This document shows positions 11,601 to 24,332 of a DNA stretch of 64,000 nt, in pieces. Source of the stretch: Pogona vitticeps (Eukaryota > Chordata > Lepidosauria > Squamata > Agamidae); NCBI RefSeq assembly GCF_051106095.1, contig NC_135785.1:223257045-223321044 (forward strand), given 5' to 3'. Below the pieces are notes generated by a model. The model searched no databases. It was not told where the DNA came from and saw nothing but the letters and a program-made list of their open reading frames with translations. Positions within the stretch are counted from its first letter, which is position 1. Every line of letters starts with the position of its first letter. Position numbers and translations under genes: made by a program.

Positions 11601-12998
11601 CCTGAGACCTGACCACCTAACTACTGAACTCAATGGCCCAATGCACAGACTTGGCAGAAGGCAGATTTCTATGTTCTTAAATTAAGATTTGCTACTATGG
11701 GCAATGGCAGAGTGATCAACACAGTGGGCACTCATCCAAACTGGTCTTCTTAGCCACATGACTGCAGACAGTCCAGCATGCCAATGGCTTCCCATACCAA
11801 CAATCTATTTATTTCCTTTTTATGGTAATAAAGGCTGGTAATAAAGTTTAGACTTATTAGTTGCCCCTTCAAGATCAAGTCCACCCCAAATATAGCAGGG
11901 ATAATGCACAGCAGTGAGCACATTGCTGCTGGGAAAATCAATTTTCCTCCCAGCTCTACTATGAGGACTGCAGCTAAACTCAGAGGAGACAGGGAAGCCT
12001 GAGGGGGTGGAAGATGACACCATCATCCATGCTAATTAAGAAACCCTGGTGTTTTGACCTTATGAACCCTGACTTGACTACAGTGAGGAGAGGGTGTGGT
12101 AATTGCCAACAGCTTAATTGTCCTAGAAAAGGATTTAATAAATTGATGACGAATGTAGCTATTGAAACTGACAGCAAAATAGAATATCCATGTTTAAATA
12201 TGGTACGTGTCTGAATACCATCTGCTGGATTCTCAAAATCAGCAGGGAAAGTCTTTTGCTTCTCTGTCCTGCTTGTGAGCTTCCTGCAGGCACCTGTGTG
12301 GCTACATTTGGGAAATGGATGCTCCCACTCTTGTAATCTTATATTACTTCCTTTCCCACAGCCGTGGTCTTGCTGACAAGGACTAAGAACTTCCTCGTCA
12401 TGACAACAGGTAACCATCATTACATGTGCATCTGTAATATATATATAAGTTTTATGGAAAATGTGTTTTTCTCTCATGCCTTACTCCCAAAGACTTGTGG
12501 CAACTTACTCTACTATTATCTTACTTTCACGGCACTGTACCCTTGAGACAAAATTAAGGTCATGACTTCCTGAGGGCAACCATAATGAGTATCATTAGTG
12601 GAGACATTTAATCAAAAATAAAATATCCTTTTTATGTGAAGTTTACTGACAGGGCATGGTTAGCTGAACACAGGAAACAGTGTTATTAAAACAAAAAACC
12701 CACATCCAATTGTATATAACTGTGTATATTAAAATAAGTGAGAGCCAGAAGAAAATGTAGCAGTAGATAGCACTGCTGTTCAGGGTTTCTCATTGGGTTG
12801 TTTGGGGTCCGCCCTTCCATACCACTAGATTTCTTTCTTTTTCTGATTCTGTGATACTTCTGAAAAACTTGGGAGTTTTTTGATATCACATGCTTATGGG
12901 TGGTTTTAGTCATTTTTCTTTTTTTGAAAAAGGGGTTGAACTATGGGAATTAACATGAAGAATATTGAACTGATACTGAATGAGGTTTGCATTGTTAC
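11601..12998. other. No recognised feature
   Basis: AT-rich sequence. A 165-codon open frame on the minus strand (about 11980-12477) shows no domain, no compositional bias and no splice context that I can support. Confidence 0.45.
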
Positions 12999-13165
12999 GT
13001 TGTTATGTGCCATCAAGAACTGATTTGAAGTGACCTTAACAGGGCTTTCAAGGTAATTGAGATATTTAAGGAGTGGTTTAACCAGTGGTGTACTTCCAGT
13101 GAGCTTCCATGGCTAGGTGGGGATTTGAGTTCTTGTCTGTCACTCTATCCACTATGCCACTGAGT
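12999..13165 (-). mobile_element. tRNA-derived SINE
   Basis: The SINE 3' phrase 'ttatgtgccatcaagaactg' and 'gaccttaacagggctttcaa' is followed by the inverted head 'gtcactctatccactatgc'. It is the same family as the split copy at 880-1432, here uninterrupted. Confidence 0.6.
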
Positions 13166-13859
13166 ATCCATAGACTTGCATTAAATGAGTGCATTAGTAA
13201 TACAAACTGAAAAACCTCGCTATCCTCCATTCCATCCATTTTTAGAGGTAAATCTGGTTATATTGTTTTTCATAGCACATATGCCTATGCCTACCTTGGA
13301 CTTCAAGAGATGTCAGGTCAGTGAATAAGAAATAAGCTTTTGAAGGCAAAATAAGAAAAGAGAAGGAAACATCCTTGAGTGACAACTATAAGATAGATCT
13401 ATATTCAGGCAGCAGGTTATCACAACACACATAAGGGATTTATGCAAACAACCAGCTTTTTGTGCATGGATGTTATCTTGTTGGCTACATGAGGATCCTT
13501 ACTTAGATAACTGAATTTTGTATTAGCATACAAGATACTAAATTGATCGTCTGAAAGTTTAGAAAACTGGCTCATATTAAAAGACATTTTATATGTCCAG
13601 TATATAAACTATATAACCCTTTCCTTTGTTCCATTAATTTTCAGATGGACATATGAGTACATTATTTTTCTCAGCACATCTTGTTATGCCTAGCTTGTAA
13701 GACTTTAGTTAGGTCATTGCAGAGATAATATTTAAACACTGGCATGGGTAGCAGGGGAGGGAAAAATAACTCCTTCCTTGATGGTATTAAGAAATTTATA
13801 TATATTTAAAAGTGTGTCTATTTTATATTTATATATTTATATTTGCAATTGGTATGTGT
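13166..13859. other. No recognised feature
   Basis: AT-rich sequence, ending in a TATATTT-rich patch at about 13795-13845. No gene or named repeat was recognised. Confidence 0.5.
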
Positions 13860-14150
13860 GACCTGGTTGTGGCATAGTTCTGTGAGTTAGAGCACCTGGC
13901 TAAGGAACCAAGAGTAAGGAGTTCAAACATTCATTGAGCCTACTAGGAGAGGGCCAGTTGATCACCTGGAGTGTGTGGGGCTGATGGGTTACATGCCCTG
14001 CCAGCTGTGTGATCTTGGGAAAGTTGCATAGTCCCAGAACAGTGCCAGAAAGCCACTTTTGCTTACTTCCTGCCTAGAAAATCCCAGGACTGTTGCCATA
14101 AGTTTGGAATTAACTTGATGACATGTAATGATTATAATTAGGATGATGAT
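13860..14150 (+). mobile_element. tRNA-derived SINE, plus orientation
   Basis: A tRNA-like head with an A-box-like 'gttctgtgagttagagcac' and a box-B-like 'gagttcaaaca' is followed by the body 'gccagctgtgtgatcttgg' and the 3' end 'gccataagtttggaattaac'. Inverted copies of this or a closely related family lie at 17641-17820, 36955-37170 and 53942-54185. Confidence 0.65.
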
Positions 14151-16496
14151 CCTATCAAAGCAAAATGTCTTGAATCTGTACAATTGCATAGGGGTGTAGG
14201 GAAAGTCTGTTGTATGCAGCAAGGTTTCATAGTTGGATAAAGAGTCCAGAAATAAAATGTCAGTTGTATATGCAACTATTTTTCAATTCCACTTTTCTCC
14301 TTTCAGAAGAGATCTGTTTATCCAGCACACATCAGAATCCTAGATGTGTCAATTCAGGAGTAACTCTCATTGTGTTCAAAGTTGTTTTTTTTTCTGATAG
14401 AAATATGAAAAAGTTGTTCCTCTTGGCGATGGCATCAACCTTTTTGGAGAAAATGGACTTTGTAAGAAGCCATGCCTGACTTACATTATACCAAGATAAA
14501 CTTGTTGCAATATATTCTCTTTAAAGCTGCCTTTGAAAAATGTACAGAAACTTCAGCTGGTACAGAAAAGAGAGACTAAGTTCTTTTCAGAGCCCATCTC
14601 CTCTTTGACATATCAATATATTTTGACATTTATCAGAGCTGTTTCTTCCTGGCTAGTGACTCTTCTTTTATTTTTTATTATTTTTGATCTAGACTCTTAT
14701 TTTGAATTAAAGCCAAAAACACAGGCAACAGAAAGGACAAGCACCATAAACAATACAGGATCACATATTAGAAAGGAAGGGGTGTTCATTAATTATTAGG
14801 GTTAGGAGGGGATCCCTCGATTCCATTGGAGGCCAGTTTGGAACTTCCAGATGTATCCTGATCTGGTTGGAATGGCTTGTGTCCCATCCAATTCAATATG
14901 TGTTCAGGATCAATCCAAAATAGTTTGTAAATTTGTAAAGTCAATCCAAAGGAAAACCAAAATGGCATTAAGTTTTTGGTTTTTGCATATATAAAGCTGA
15001 GATGTGGGAGTGGGACAGATCTTAAAGAGGAGAGTAAACCTGCCAAATTTTAGATAGGTAGTTTTCTTTCTTTACTAGTTACCCCATCCAGTTCAGATTG
15101 TGCTCTGGATACACAACTCAGTCGATCAATTCCCTTTCCTTCACTTTGGACTTCAACTTCAATCCTGACCAACCCCGACCGCAAGCAAATTATCCAAATC
15201 AAGCTAATTGGTATACAGTCCTCTCAATTACAATCTTTACTTAGTACATACACTCAGTATAGTAATTTGTAGGAGAAATAAGGCGGCTACAGAGATCACT
15301 GAGTCTGGAGAGAGTTAGAGTGTTACAATCAGAAAGTATCAAAAGAATTTGAATGTGAAAAGTCAGGTACCTGACTGAGGCATGGAAGATCTAAAACATT
15401 TTTACCCCAGTCTTTCATCATAAAGACTCCCTGAGAAGCTCACATACGTTCAATCAAAACAAGAAAACACTATCATTACAGTCAGAAAAAAATTATGCAT
15501 TTGAATTTGACTGAATGTGATTGGATATGCATCTGTGTTTGATTGGAATTTGATCTAAAGCATGACAGGTTTTCACAGAGATAAAAAGAAGTCGTGACAC
15601 CATATAATCCTCTTTCTTTCAAAGGATTCCACACACTTGCCAAGTCTGAAGGATCATGTACATCCACATGTTATCCATGCATAACTTCACGGCTCTGTAC
15701 AATTTCTCCATGTGGTCTGTATGCATCAATCCTTTAATGTAGATTCTGTTTTCCAGATCTTATTAGACAATACACAGTTTTGGGCCACACAAATAAATTG
15801 GAAGGGTTTTTTTTGTTTCTCTTTTGTTTTTCACTCATACCCATTCATGATTAATTGAAGAATCATCCTATCTGGCATAACTCTTCAATTGGGGGGAGAG
15901 GCACATTTCAATTTAAGATTCAAGTATATTTAAAAGAAAGATATTCCCCTTGCAGTAATTTCAGTGGTTAGCAAGTGTATAGTCTTGATGAATTACTGTC
16001 TGAGCCATGTTCCTGTGTTAATGGTGCAATCTTGACCTCAAAAATGGGCAGTCCTCTATGCAGAACAAGTGGGGGGGGGAGTGCAGGTTTTATTTTTTTT
16101 CTAGTTAACAACTTCAAGTGGAGAACTTCCATAATTTTCCATATCACAGCTTGAATGCTATTTAATTGCAAGTGTGGATAACAACATTTTCAGTTACATC
16201 ACTTTTTGGTGTCCATTTATAGGTCATCAGCTTCAAGTGCTTCAATGATTATTAGAGGAAACAGCTGGATCTTTAGAGAAATTTAAATCAACAGTAATTC
16301 TCTATAAATGTCTGCTGGAATGTAGGAAATCTGACATATTTCATTCTAGAATGTTTGTATCTAGGCCCCATGTTTCTAAACTTAAAACTGAGAATGGTTT
16401 AATAAAAAATGACATTTCAGGGATATAATCTCTTTCAGGGAAGTATTTGTGGCCTATTATGGACATAGGACTTTTCTTGTTCCTCTTCCTCTTCTA
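14151..16496. other. No recognised feature
   Basis: Mostly AT-rich unique-looking DNA. Open frames up to about 89 codons carry no recognisable domain. I see no exon, RNA gene or named repeat. Confidence 0.5.
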
Positions 16497-16625
16497 CAAA
16501 CTGTAGAGCTGGAGGGGGACCTTATGTGTCATCAAGTTGAGCCTCTGTCAAGGAGATATGGGAGGAATTGAACTCCCAACCTCCAGCTCTGCAGTCAGAT
16601 ACCTAAACCATAAAGTGTTTGTGTC
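16497..16625 (-). mobile_element. tRNA-derived SINE with CR1-like tail
   Basis: The plus strand reads 'gtagagctggagggggacc' then 'aattgaactcccaacctcc' and 'tctgcagtcagatacctaa', the reverse complement of a tRNA-headed SINE. Related copies lie at 31056-31180 (plus) and 54275-54395 (minus). Confidence 0.6.
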
Positions 16626-16879
16626 CGATTATGGCTTCCTTTTAGTCAAAAATTATGATTCGGATCAATTTTTTTCAGATAAATCTTTAAAATTCACTCT
16701 CATGAGTAATTTGTATCCCCATATTTACCTGACTGTTGGTTTATTGCTGTGGTCAGCTCAAAAGTGCTCATAATGATAGCCAAAAATATTATTAAAACTA
16801 CAAATAGCCAACCTATAGCCAACACAGGGCTATATTGCTGTCACCCTTGCATAGTTGGAACACACACAACAACCTTATC

Positions 16880-16960
16880 TGTTCCACTTCTCAAGCTGTG
16901 GAATTCTCTGCCCTGAAAGATTTGTCTGTTCCCTTTCTTGATATCATTTCAATGGCATTT
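16880..16960 (+). mobile_element. Possible L2 ORF2 scrap
   Basis: The stretch can be read as a degenerate 'LWNSLP' phrase, which is typical of the L2 ORF2 C-terminus. It is very short, so this is a weak call and could be chance. Confidence 0.25.
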
Positions 16961-17129
16961 GTGTGTGTTAGGACATCAAGTTCAGGGTGTTAAATTTTAG
17001 CAGCCATTCCATGTGTATACACAACAAAAGAAAAGTCATCGTCATTAAAAAATGGCAGACACAGTCAATCAAAATTATAAAAACAATGACTGGTATTATA
17101 TAACAGATAAAAGATTTAACCAAAAAAAC

Positions 17130-17640
17130 CAAGTATCTGTTAAATATTGGTGCAATACGTATCCTGTTCCTAATACTGCCATTTTTTTGCAGCTCTGGTG
17201 GTGTTATTTCTGAGATCTGCAACTGCTTATAATATTGTATGAAATTTCTTTATATAGTTCCAAAATCCATGATGACTACAGGAACCACTGAAATGTGTTT
17301 CACCCACAAACAAGATGTTTCGATTGCCAGGTCTCTGTATTTTGTACATAGTTTTTCCAATTCTTTATTTTCAACTCCAGCATCTCCTGCAATTGCAATG
17401 TCAATGATCCAGACATTTCCTTGTTCTATTACTACTAACTTTTTTTGCATAATGACCAGTGCACTAATTTTGCCACTGTCATGTCTAATTTTGTAATCTG
17501 TTGGTGCAATCTTTGGACATTCACACATGAGGTGTGACACAGTTTCATCTTTTTCTTGGCAGAGTCGACATTTGCTGTTAGCACCAATTCCTTGGATCTT
17601 GCTGTTGTGATGGTGGTACTGGTTGTTGCTGAAGCTTCCC
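17130..17640 (-). mobile_element. R4-clade-like LINE C-terminal remnant
   Basis: The minus-strand frame (130 codons, about 17642-17250) contains a zinc-knuckle-like CRLCQEKDETVSHLMCECP followed by YKIRHD, then KKLVVIE, WIIDIAIAGD, KELEKL and SVVPVVIMDFGTI. This order is typical of the C-terminus of R4/Dong-type LINEs, which combine a CCHC finger with a restriction-like endonuclease. Reading continues in another frame to about 17130 (SEITPPELQK). About 60 codons expected between RHD and VVIE, including the endonuclease PD segment, appear to be missing. It is a dead fragment, and the clade is judged from memory of motif order only. Confidence 0.65.
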
Positions 17641-17820
17641 AAGACTTTCTAGGTATAGAAGGGATTAATCACTCCCTTCTTCTGGAGGCTCCCTGGGTCT
17701 GTGCAGGTGTAAAGGCTGGCTCTTTTTTTGTTACCTACACTGGGAAATTGATTCTTAACCTCTGGTTCTGCAGTCAGATGCCTAACTCACTGAACTCTCT
17801 AGCCAGGTCCCTTCCCACTA
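17641..17820 (-). mobile_element. tRNA-derived SINE abutting the R4 remnant
   Basis: The plus strand reads 'ctttctaggtatagaaggg', 'cttcttctggaggctccctg' and, near the end, 'ctctggttctgcagtcagat', the reverse complement of the SINE family seen at 13860. It begins exactly where R4-like similarity stops, so it may have landed in the R4 copy. Confidence 0.6.
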
Positions 17821-18588
17821 CTTCACTGCAATGTGCCAGTAATCATAACTGTCTAACTGACATAATAAGGTGACAGTCACCTTCACTGTTGTTATCTGGA
17901 CATATATATGAGCCCTTGGTGTATTTAGGAATGGGTCTGGCTATCTTGCTTGTTTGATTGAACCTGCATCACTTGATAACCATAATTGATGCAAAAATCT
18001 TTGTCAAATACATTGCATTGAAAGCTCAATGTTTAGTTTTTCTTTTCAAAAGTATTTTTGTAATTTCCTGTATCTAGCAGAAAATAATATCATCCTCTCT
18101 ATTTTTTCTTCTTTCTTTGGCAAGCATCAACTTTGTTCCCTTATTTAGAATGCAGCTGGAATCAATACAGCTGTTTTTACTTAAACAATATACATGCTAT
18201 TGTTAAGGACATAATTCACTGTTTTCACCATTGATTGTGCTTGTATATCAAGAGATTTGCTCCTAAACAAGCAGCAACAAGCAGGTCATGACAGGTTATG
18301 GGGGCAACAGTCCCACAATTTAGTGCTGACATAGCACAAGGAAGAGAAAAAAGTCCTTCTTCCTCCATAAAATAGGCTTTCTTTAAAGATGACTGAAGAC
18401 CAGGTTCAAGAGAGAAAAGAAAACCTATTTAGAACGGTGCTCAAAGGGCTTAAAGACTCAGAAATGAAGAATCGGCTGAATTACCATTGTCTGTTCCTTG
18501 CTGATGGTTCATTTATATGGCATCAAAACAAATATGTAGGGATTGTTTCTGTCAAGTACCATGAAGAGATTAATCAATAATTCCAGGA
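17821..18588. other. No recognised feature
   Basis: AT-rich sequence with no gene, RNA or named repeat that I can support. Confidence 0.5.
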
Positions 18589-18790
18589 GGGAAGCATAGC
18601 TCAGTGGTAGAGCACATGACCTGCATATAGAAATTCCAAAGTTCAAAGCCCTGGCTTCTTTCAATATTAAGGGATTCTTGTAGCATTCCTTGAATACTGG
18701 CAGAGGAAAACTTTGCAGATTCACGATGTGTCCAAGAAGACCAAAGACTGCTGAATGAAGCCAGTGCTCCAACATTCTTCTAGGCCACTG
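18589..18790 (+). mobile_element. tRNA-derived SINE (GTAGCTCAGTGGTAGAGC type)
   Basis: The head 'catagctcagtggtagagca' is a near-perfect tRNA A box. It is followed by a degenerate anticodon region and a box-B-like 'aagttcaaagccc'. The following body ends without a clear tail near 18790. It is a SINE rather than a tRNA gene because the tRNA stems do not pair cleanly and SINE body sequence follows. An inverted relative is at 44285-44490. Confidence 0.65.
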
Positions 18791-18985
18791 ATTTTATACA
18801 GTGTGATATTGACAGCCCAAAGATTTATTTATTTTGTCTCATTTGTATATATTAAAAAAAATCTGGGCCTACCACCTTGCAGATCCCTGTTTTTCTTAAG
18901 GAAAGTCTGGACGGTCTTTTACAAAATGTAATTATTGAATCATGATTCCCCCCCCCCTTTGCTTTGTTTAGGGTGCTTAGGTCAA

Positions 18986-19150
18986 CACACATTGTCATTT
19001 TGCATTGTACAGTCACAACAACCCTATGAGATAGGTTAATCTGAGAGATAACCATAAAATGCACAATGATATTCATGGCTTGATTTGAACTTGGGCCTCC
19101 CCAGTCCAGGTTCAGTGACCTAACCCCTACATGACAACAACATGCCAGCT
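18986..19150 (-). mobile_element. MIR/CORE-like SINE remnant
   Basis: The plus strand carries 'caacaaccctatgagatagg', then 'atttgaacttgggcctccc' and 'gacctaacccctacatgac', in the order expected for an inverted MIR-like SINE. It is old and diverged. Confidence 0.5.
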
Positions 19151-21059
19151 TACTCAGGAGTTTCATGATAAGCAGTAAAACCTAATGGATACTCTATGAA
19201 AGGCACATGGAAATAAAGGCACACACACACACAAAAATATTCTCGTCACCCTGTAAGAAGATGAGGTAAAATGTAGCACTTCCAGTAAAAGAAGAAAAAC
19301 AAGAATGATTTTTGTACAAACTATACAAAATTGTATGAATAACACAAATATTGCAACAAAACAAATTGCACAAAGGACTGATGGCTGCAACTTTGTTGCA
19401 TGGACTTTGAAGGGTTAGAAGCATTGGATGGGTTGTTTCTGTATATTTAAATGATTAGCCAGTTGTTGCAGTGTCTTGTCAACTTGAGATGACCTTAACA
19501 AATGATAACAAAGAATTTATAGAGTGTTCTATTCACCCCTAGTGCCCCACCACCCCAACATATGTCTTACACAAACAGAGAGCTTTCTCACTGATTTGCA
19601 TTTGACTTGGGTAGAAAAAACTTGCGTAATCCATGGTTCGGGTACAGATGATACTTTGTGCCCTACACATGCTAAGAAAAGACTTAAAAAACAAACAAAG
19701 ACTTGTCCCCTGGAAATTTGAATTGTAAAAGTAGTTGTCTTATCTTGTTAGGTTTTAGATATAAATGTGGGTTTATAGAAGGGCTAAGAACAGGAAATAA
19801 AAATGGAACCAGAATTACAGGCAGCTCAAGGGACTGTGGAGAATGCTATGCCAGAAGAAAAAGCACATTTTCATTGTCTCTTTTGTCCCAATGAATCAAA
19901 GTCTCTCTGATTGGTGGTGTCACATTGGCCTGATCAGAAAGGAATTAAGTGGCCAGAAAAAATGCACTTTTCTATCAAAGACCTGGCAAACTGTAAGATG
20001 TAAAAGCTCTAAGGTCTGTGTAAATCTCCATCTTACAGACAGCAGAACAGAAAGGTAGAGAGGGGGAAAAATCCATTACAAGCTTTTGAATCCTTCACAA
20101 GCAGACCATTCACTGAAAATAAACATTCACAATTCACACTCTTGGCTTTCTATAAGCCTGCTTTATGTTTTCCATTTGCATTTTTTAAAAGAGTGCCTCA
20201 AAATGATGAGTAGTTTTGCTGATAGTGTTGTCTATTTATCTTCACCAATAAACTGTTTTTGCTAGATTCACTTGAGAAATAAACATTCCATATTAAAGAT
20301 GAATAGGCAAATAGCCATTTCAATATGTTCGGGGTACAATAGTTTTTTTTTTAAAGAATGTGTTCCAATGTGGGAAAGAGCCATGTTCATGCAGTTGACT
20401 TAGAAATGACATATAGAATGGCTAATGATAAAGCATGACATGCAGGATTCTCTCATGCTTAGTTGAGGGTACATGGAAGAGATTCATGGAGGTATTTATC
20501 CTAGGCTTCCATCAGATGTTGAGTTTTCACTGTACCTGCAGCAGGTTCAGTCTTTACAAATAATACAAAAGGAGTCCTATTATCACACGTGTTTATCCAG
20601 AAATCATCAAGACGATGAGATCGTTATGTACAAGAGGTCTGTTTTTTTTTTAAAAAAAGAAACTGGTTGAAAGATAGAGTATAAATTAAATACATAGACG
20701 AATAAATGCATATAATATGGAAGGATATGACTGTCACCAGGGATCCTCAGGTAAATTTCCTTATAGCCAACATGGTGAGTGAACACTTAGGAAATTTCAC
20801 AAAAAATATAGGGAAGTATATTGCATGCGCCATGTAAGTGAGGGTATAAATTATAGCCACTAACTATAGGAAAATGTTAGGTATTCTTAGCAGACTGGTG
20901 CAGCAGTTTGGAGCTGAGCTTGTTCTGCTGAAGGAGAAATACATATTCTGGGAGCTGACACATTGTTGCTTCTGGAAATCTACTCAGAGATAGATCAGAA
21001 GAAAAAAAATCTTACCTTGCTAATGCTGCCTTCAGTTATGGAAGTCAAGATCTGGCTTT
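19151..21059. other. No recognised feature
   Basis: AT-rich, apparently unique sequence. Several frames of 60-90 codons have no motif. Confidence 0.5.
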
Positions 21060-22015
21060 CATTGGCCTAGTGCTGAGCAGTCCCCAAGCAGTCTAAACTT
21101 ACATATAAAGCAGACAACAACAACACAGCTCTTTAGGAAGAAAAGGCCACAACTCCCTGGCCCAGTATTGGAGAACTTGGATCCACTCCATTGAGAGACC
21201 GGACCACCTCCAGATCTCCACCACCAATGCCTCCAGCAGCTGCTGAAGGTTCCACCAGAAGTGGCAGTCCTCTGGAGACCACATAGGCATACACCACTCC
21301 ATGACTGCCTGCCATCTGACAGCATACTAGGGCAGGGCCCTTAGGTTGGCCAGACCATGGCTCTGCCCTAGCTCCCCCATACAGGGATTCCTTTAAGAAC
21401 CCAGGCAAGAAGGCTCCTGCTTGTTGTCTTCATATCATCTGGATCCAACCTCAATGCCCCAGACCATCAACAAAGTTGTGGCAAAGATAGTAAGATACAC
21501 AGTACTCGTAACAAATGACCAATAATCCCTAATACCCAGACAGTAAGCATTGACTGTTACCACCATTCCATCACTATGAAACAGTGAGGAAGGACGAGGA
21601 AAAAGTTGGTGTGGCATGAAATGGCCAGAATGGTCTCCCCTCATTCCTTCTTTATGTCAGGCAAGTGGACTGGATTGAAGTCTGCTACCCCATAGTCTGC
21701 CTGCTTAAAATTCTAATTTAAAAAATCCTGCTGGCCAATGAAAGCTGGCAAGGAGAAAAATTCTTACCCACTGGCCAGTGGGAAGGCAGTGTGGAATCTA
21801 TGCGTGGTTTGCTCAGCATTTTCAGTGCACTGGAGCAACTGCATGGGGGTTGCCATGCTGACTCCAGCCCCTTACATGCCTTGCTAGTTATTGCCACTTG
21901 GCAACAACTGGGAACCCCAGATAAATCTGGGACCCCTTTTCTAGGAGAAAGGGAAAACAAGTACCTCATAAAAAGAAGTGACGAGACATCTTTACCCAGT
22001 TATCTTTCTGTCTAG
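21060..22015. other. GC-enriched block, unassigned
   Basis: This roughly 1-kb block is clearly richer in G+C than its flanks, and has overlapping open frames of 65-91 codons on the minus strand and 74 on the plus strand. None shows a recognised domain, start context or splice site pattern I would trust. It could be an unrecognised transposon, an old pseudogene or a non-coding exon. Confidence 0.3.
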
Positions 22016-23261
22016 CTCCCACTATTCTGTAAGGCCTGCTAGTTCAAATTGCTTGTCACAAGCATTTGTGCTCAACGTCCAGCATCAGTTCTGCACAGAT
22101 ACATGATATATGGGAATATCAGTTTTGTCTAAATATATTTCTCTTTTTTAAAAGCTTGTCTGCTCAGTGTTAGCCATAAAGAGCTTGAAAATGGGTCTTA
22201 TTTGGCAAACACCTTCAATTGAATGAGAAGTCAAATTAAAGGCTTGAATCCTGTTGCACAACTTTAAACTGCAGAATGAGGATGACCTCATCAGCTAGTG
22301 GTGGAAACCTTTAATTTAGTTTAAAAATCCCTTCCTTTCAGTGAGGGGGTTCACTAGGAACCCGTTTTGCCCTGGGGAAGCCTTTGGGAAACTCAGGATG
22401 GTGTGTGGGAGAATTTAATATAGGAAAATCCCTGACGAGGGAATAGAATGTTCTAAATTAAATTAAAGATTTTCAATGCCACCTGATGCCATCCTCATCA
22501 TGCAGTATAAAGTTACATGAACTGTATTTCAGCTAAAGAACTGTACATCTCTGCACATGTGCTGTACACATTCTATGCACATTTCTTTTTAGTTTTCCCA
22601 TGTAGCTTGGAGTGTTCACACCTATCATGTGAACATTTAACATTCTTTTACATTATACATAGTGGAATGTGGGGACACTAACTTTATTGCTTATTAAGCT
22701 GCTTGTGAAAGATGGAACAACTTTAAAGGAAATGTTGATCATTTTATTTGTAGAGGGATTATAATAATAGGAAAAAATGTTAACTTAAATCAAAAGTATT
22801 CATTAACCTATTCAAGAAATCTATATGATTGAAATGCTCAGCAATATATAATTATCAGACAGGGCTGCAATAAGAGCTCAATAAAGATCAATTGAATTAC
22901 AGTGGATTTTGTTTCCCAGCTGCCTGAGTGACAAAGCTGAATGTTGTGGATGCAGACTGAGTGGCATTTAGAGCAGACCTACTAGAATCAGTTAATTTGG
23001 CATTGCACTTCTCCCTTGAATTGCATGGATTTGGTTATAAAACTTTTCTCCAATCAATCAATATTCAATAAATACTGTACCACTGTTTGTCTCCAGGAAG
23101 CAACTTGAGAAAGATGGGTCTCAGGATTACTTAGAGCCCTGTTGTTAGCAGTGTCCCTGGCCTGGTGGCGGCGAACTGGCTGGTCCCCACTCCTGTCATG
23201 GTGGTTCCATATGGCAACTGGGGAAGGTGCTGGAGCATGTTGGGAAGCTAACACACATCAT

Positions 23262-23262
<1 letters not shown>
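22016..23262. other. No recognised feature
   Basis: AT-rich sequence without a supported gene or repeat call. Confidence 0.5.

Positions 23263-23320
<58 letters not shown>
23263..23320. repeat. (GT)n microsatellite
   Basis: About 29 uninterrupted GT units. A shorter CA-rich run follows at about 23406-23424. Confidence 0.95.
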
Positions 23321-23324
<4 letters not shown>

Positions 23325-24110
23325 CAACTGTTTATGCTTTGTGGTTACATTTTGAGGGGCATAAGAGTTAGACACATATTTTGAACTACATGCGGGTCCA
23401 GAACCCCCCCCACACACACACACACCAGCATGATTGAATGGAGAAATGTACTAGGTCTTATCACATCATGAATACCTGGGAGGAGACAGTGATTCTGACT
23501 GAAATGATGATAGGAACACAAGGATAAGGCCCTTCTCATGACATATCCCATGGTCCTGATTCACTTTGGGGACCCTGGAACTTGATATCACCAAGAGAAA
23601 AATGAATTAAACAAGGATGAATGACATGATGGCTGAAATCCAGTAGAAAGTCACAGCTAGAGTAGAGTCATTGCATCAGTGGAATTTATGGAGGAGCTGA
23701 ATTACCAAATCCCCAATGATTCAATGGACCTACTCTAGTAATGAGTTACTGCTACATTTTATTCAATGAATGTCACTTCGAATTTGGCTTATCTCTTCTA
23801 AGAATTCAATCTGTTCAACTGAGTTTATAAAAAAGGAATAATTTAATTTTACTTTCCATTTGGAAAGCTTGATTTGTAATAATTTGATGTTTTGCAAATA
23901 ATTGCCACCTTCCATTCACAGCCATTCCATATTTGCATAACAGATTTTTAAATAATTCAGTGTTGCTTGAGAAACAAGACTATTCAGCCTACATTTGAAT
24001 ATTTCTCGTTGCTTGTTTCAAATGTTGCTAATCTCTACAGCTTGACTTGCATGAGGAACACAACATGCAGCATAAATGGAAAAATCACAAAAATGTGTAC
24101 CAAACTGTGA
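23321..24110. other. No recognised feature
   Basis: AT-rich sequence with a CA-rich run near 23406-23424. No gene was recognised. Confidence 0.5.
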
Positions 24111-24111
24111 A

Positions 24112-24332
24112 GTGTTAGGAGAAGACTCCTTGGAAAAGCCCCTGATGTTGGGAAAATGTGAAGGCAAGAGGAGAAGGGGACGACCGAGGATGAGATGGTT
24201 GGACAGCGTCATCGAAGCAACCAACATGAGTTTGACCAAACTCCGTGAGGCAGTGGAACATAGGAGGGCCTGGTGTGCCCTGGTCCATGGGGTTACAAAG
24301 AGTCAGGCACGGCTAAACGACTAAACGACGAT
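24112..24332 (+). mobile_element. BovB LINE 3' fragment
   Basis: The open frame reads GDSLEKPLMLGKCEGKRRRG-, then RPRMRWLDSV, LREAVEHRRAW and VTKSQARLND, which is the BovB ORF2 C-terminus. The DNA ends with 'cggctaaacgactaaacgac', the same 3' terminus as the large BovB copies here. It retains only about the last 70 codons and carries more substitutions than the copies at 51 and 60 kb, so it is an older insertion. No TSD is obvious. Confidence 0.85.

Noticed and set aside
11980-12477. 165-codon minus-strand open frame as a host gene
   Set aside because: No domain, signal or splice context was recognised; an isolated frame of this length can occur by chance in a window this large.
18589-18665. 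Possible tRNA gene
   Set aside because: The A box is good, but the stems do not pair across a full cloverleaf and SINE body sequence follows; an inverted relative with the same body occurs at 44285-44490.
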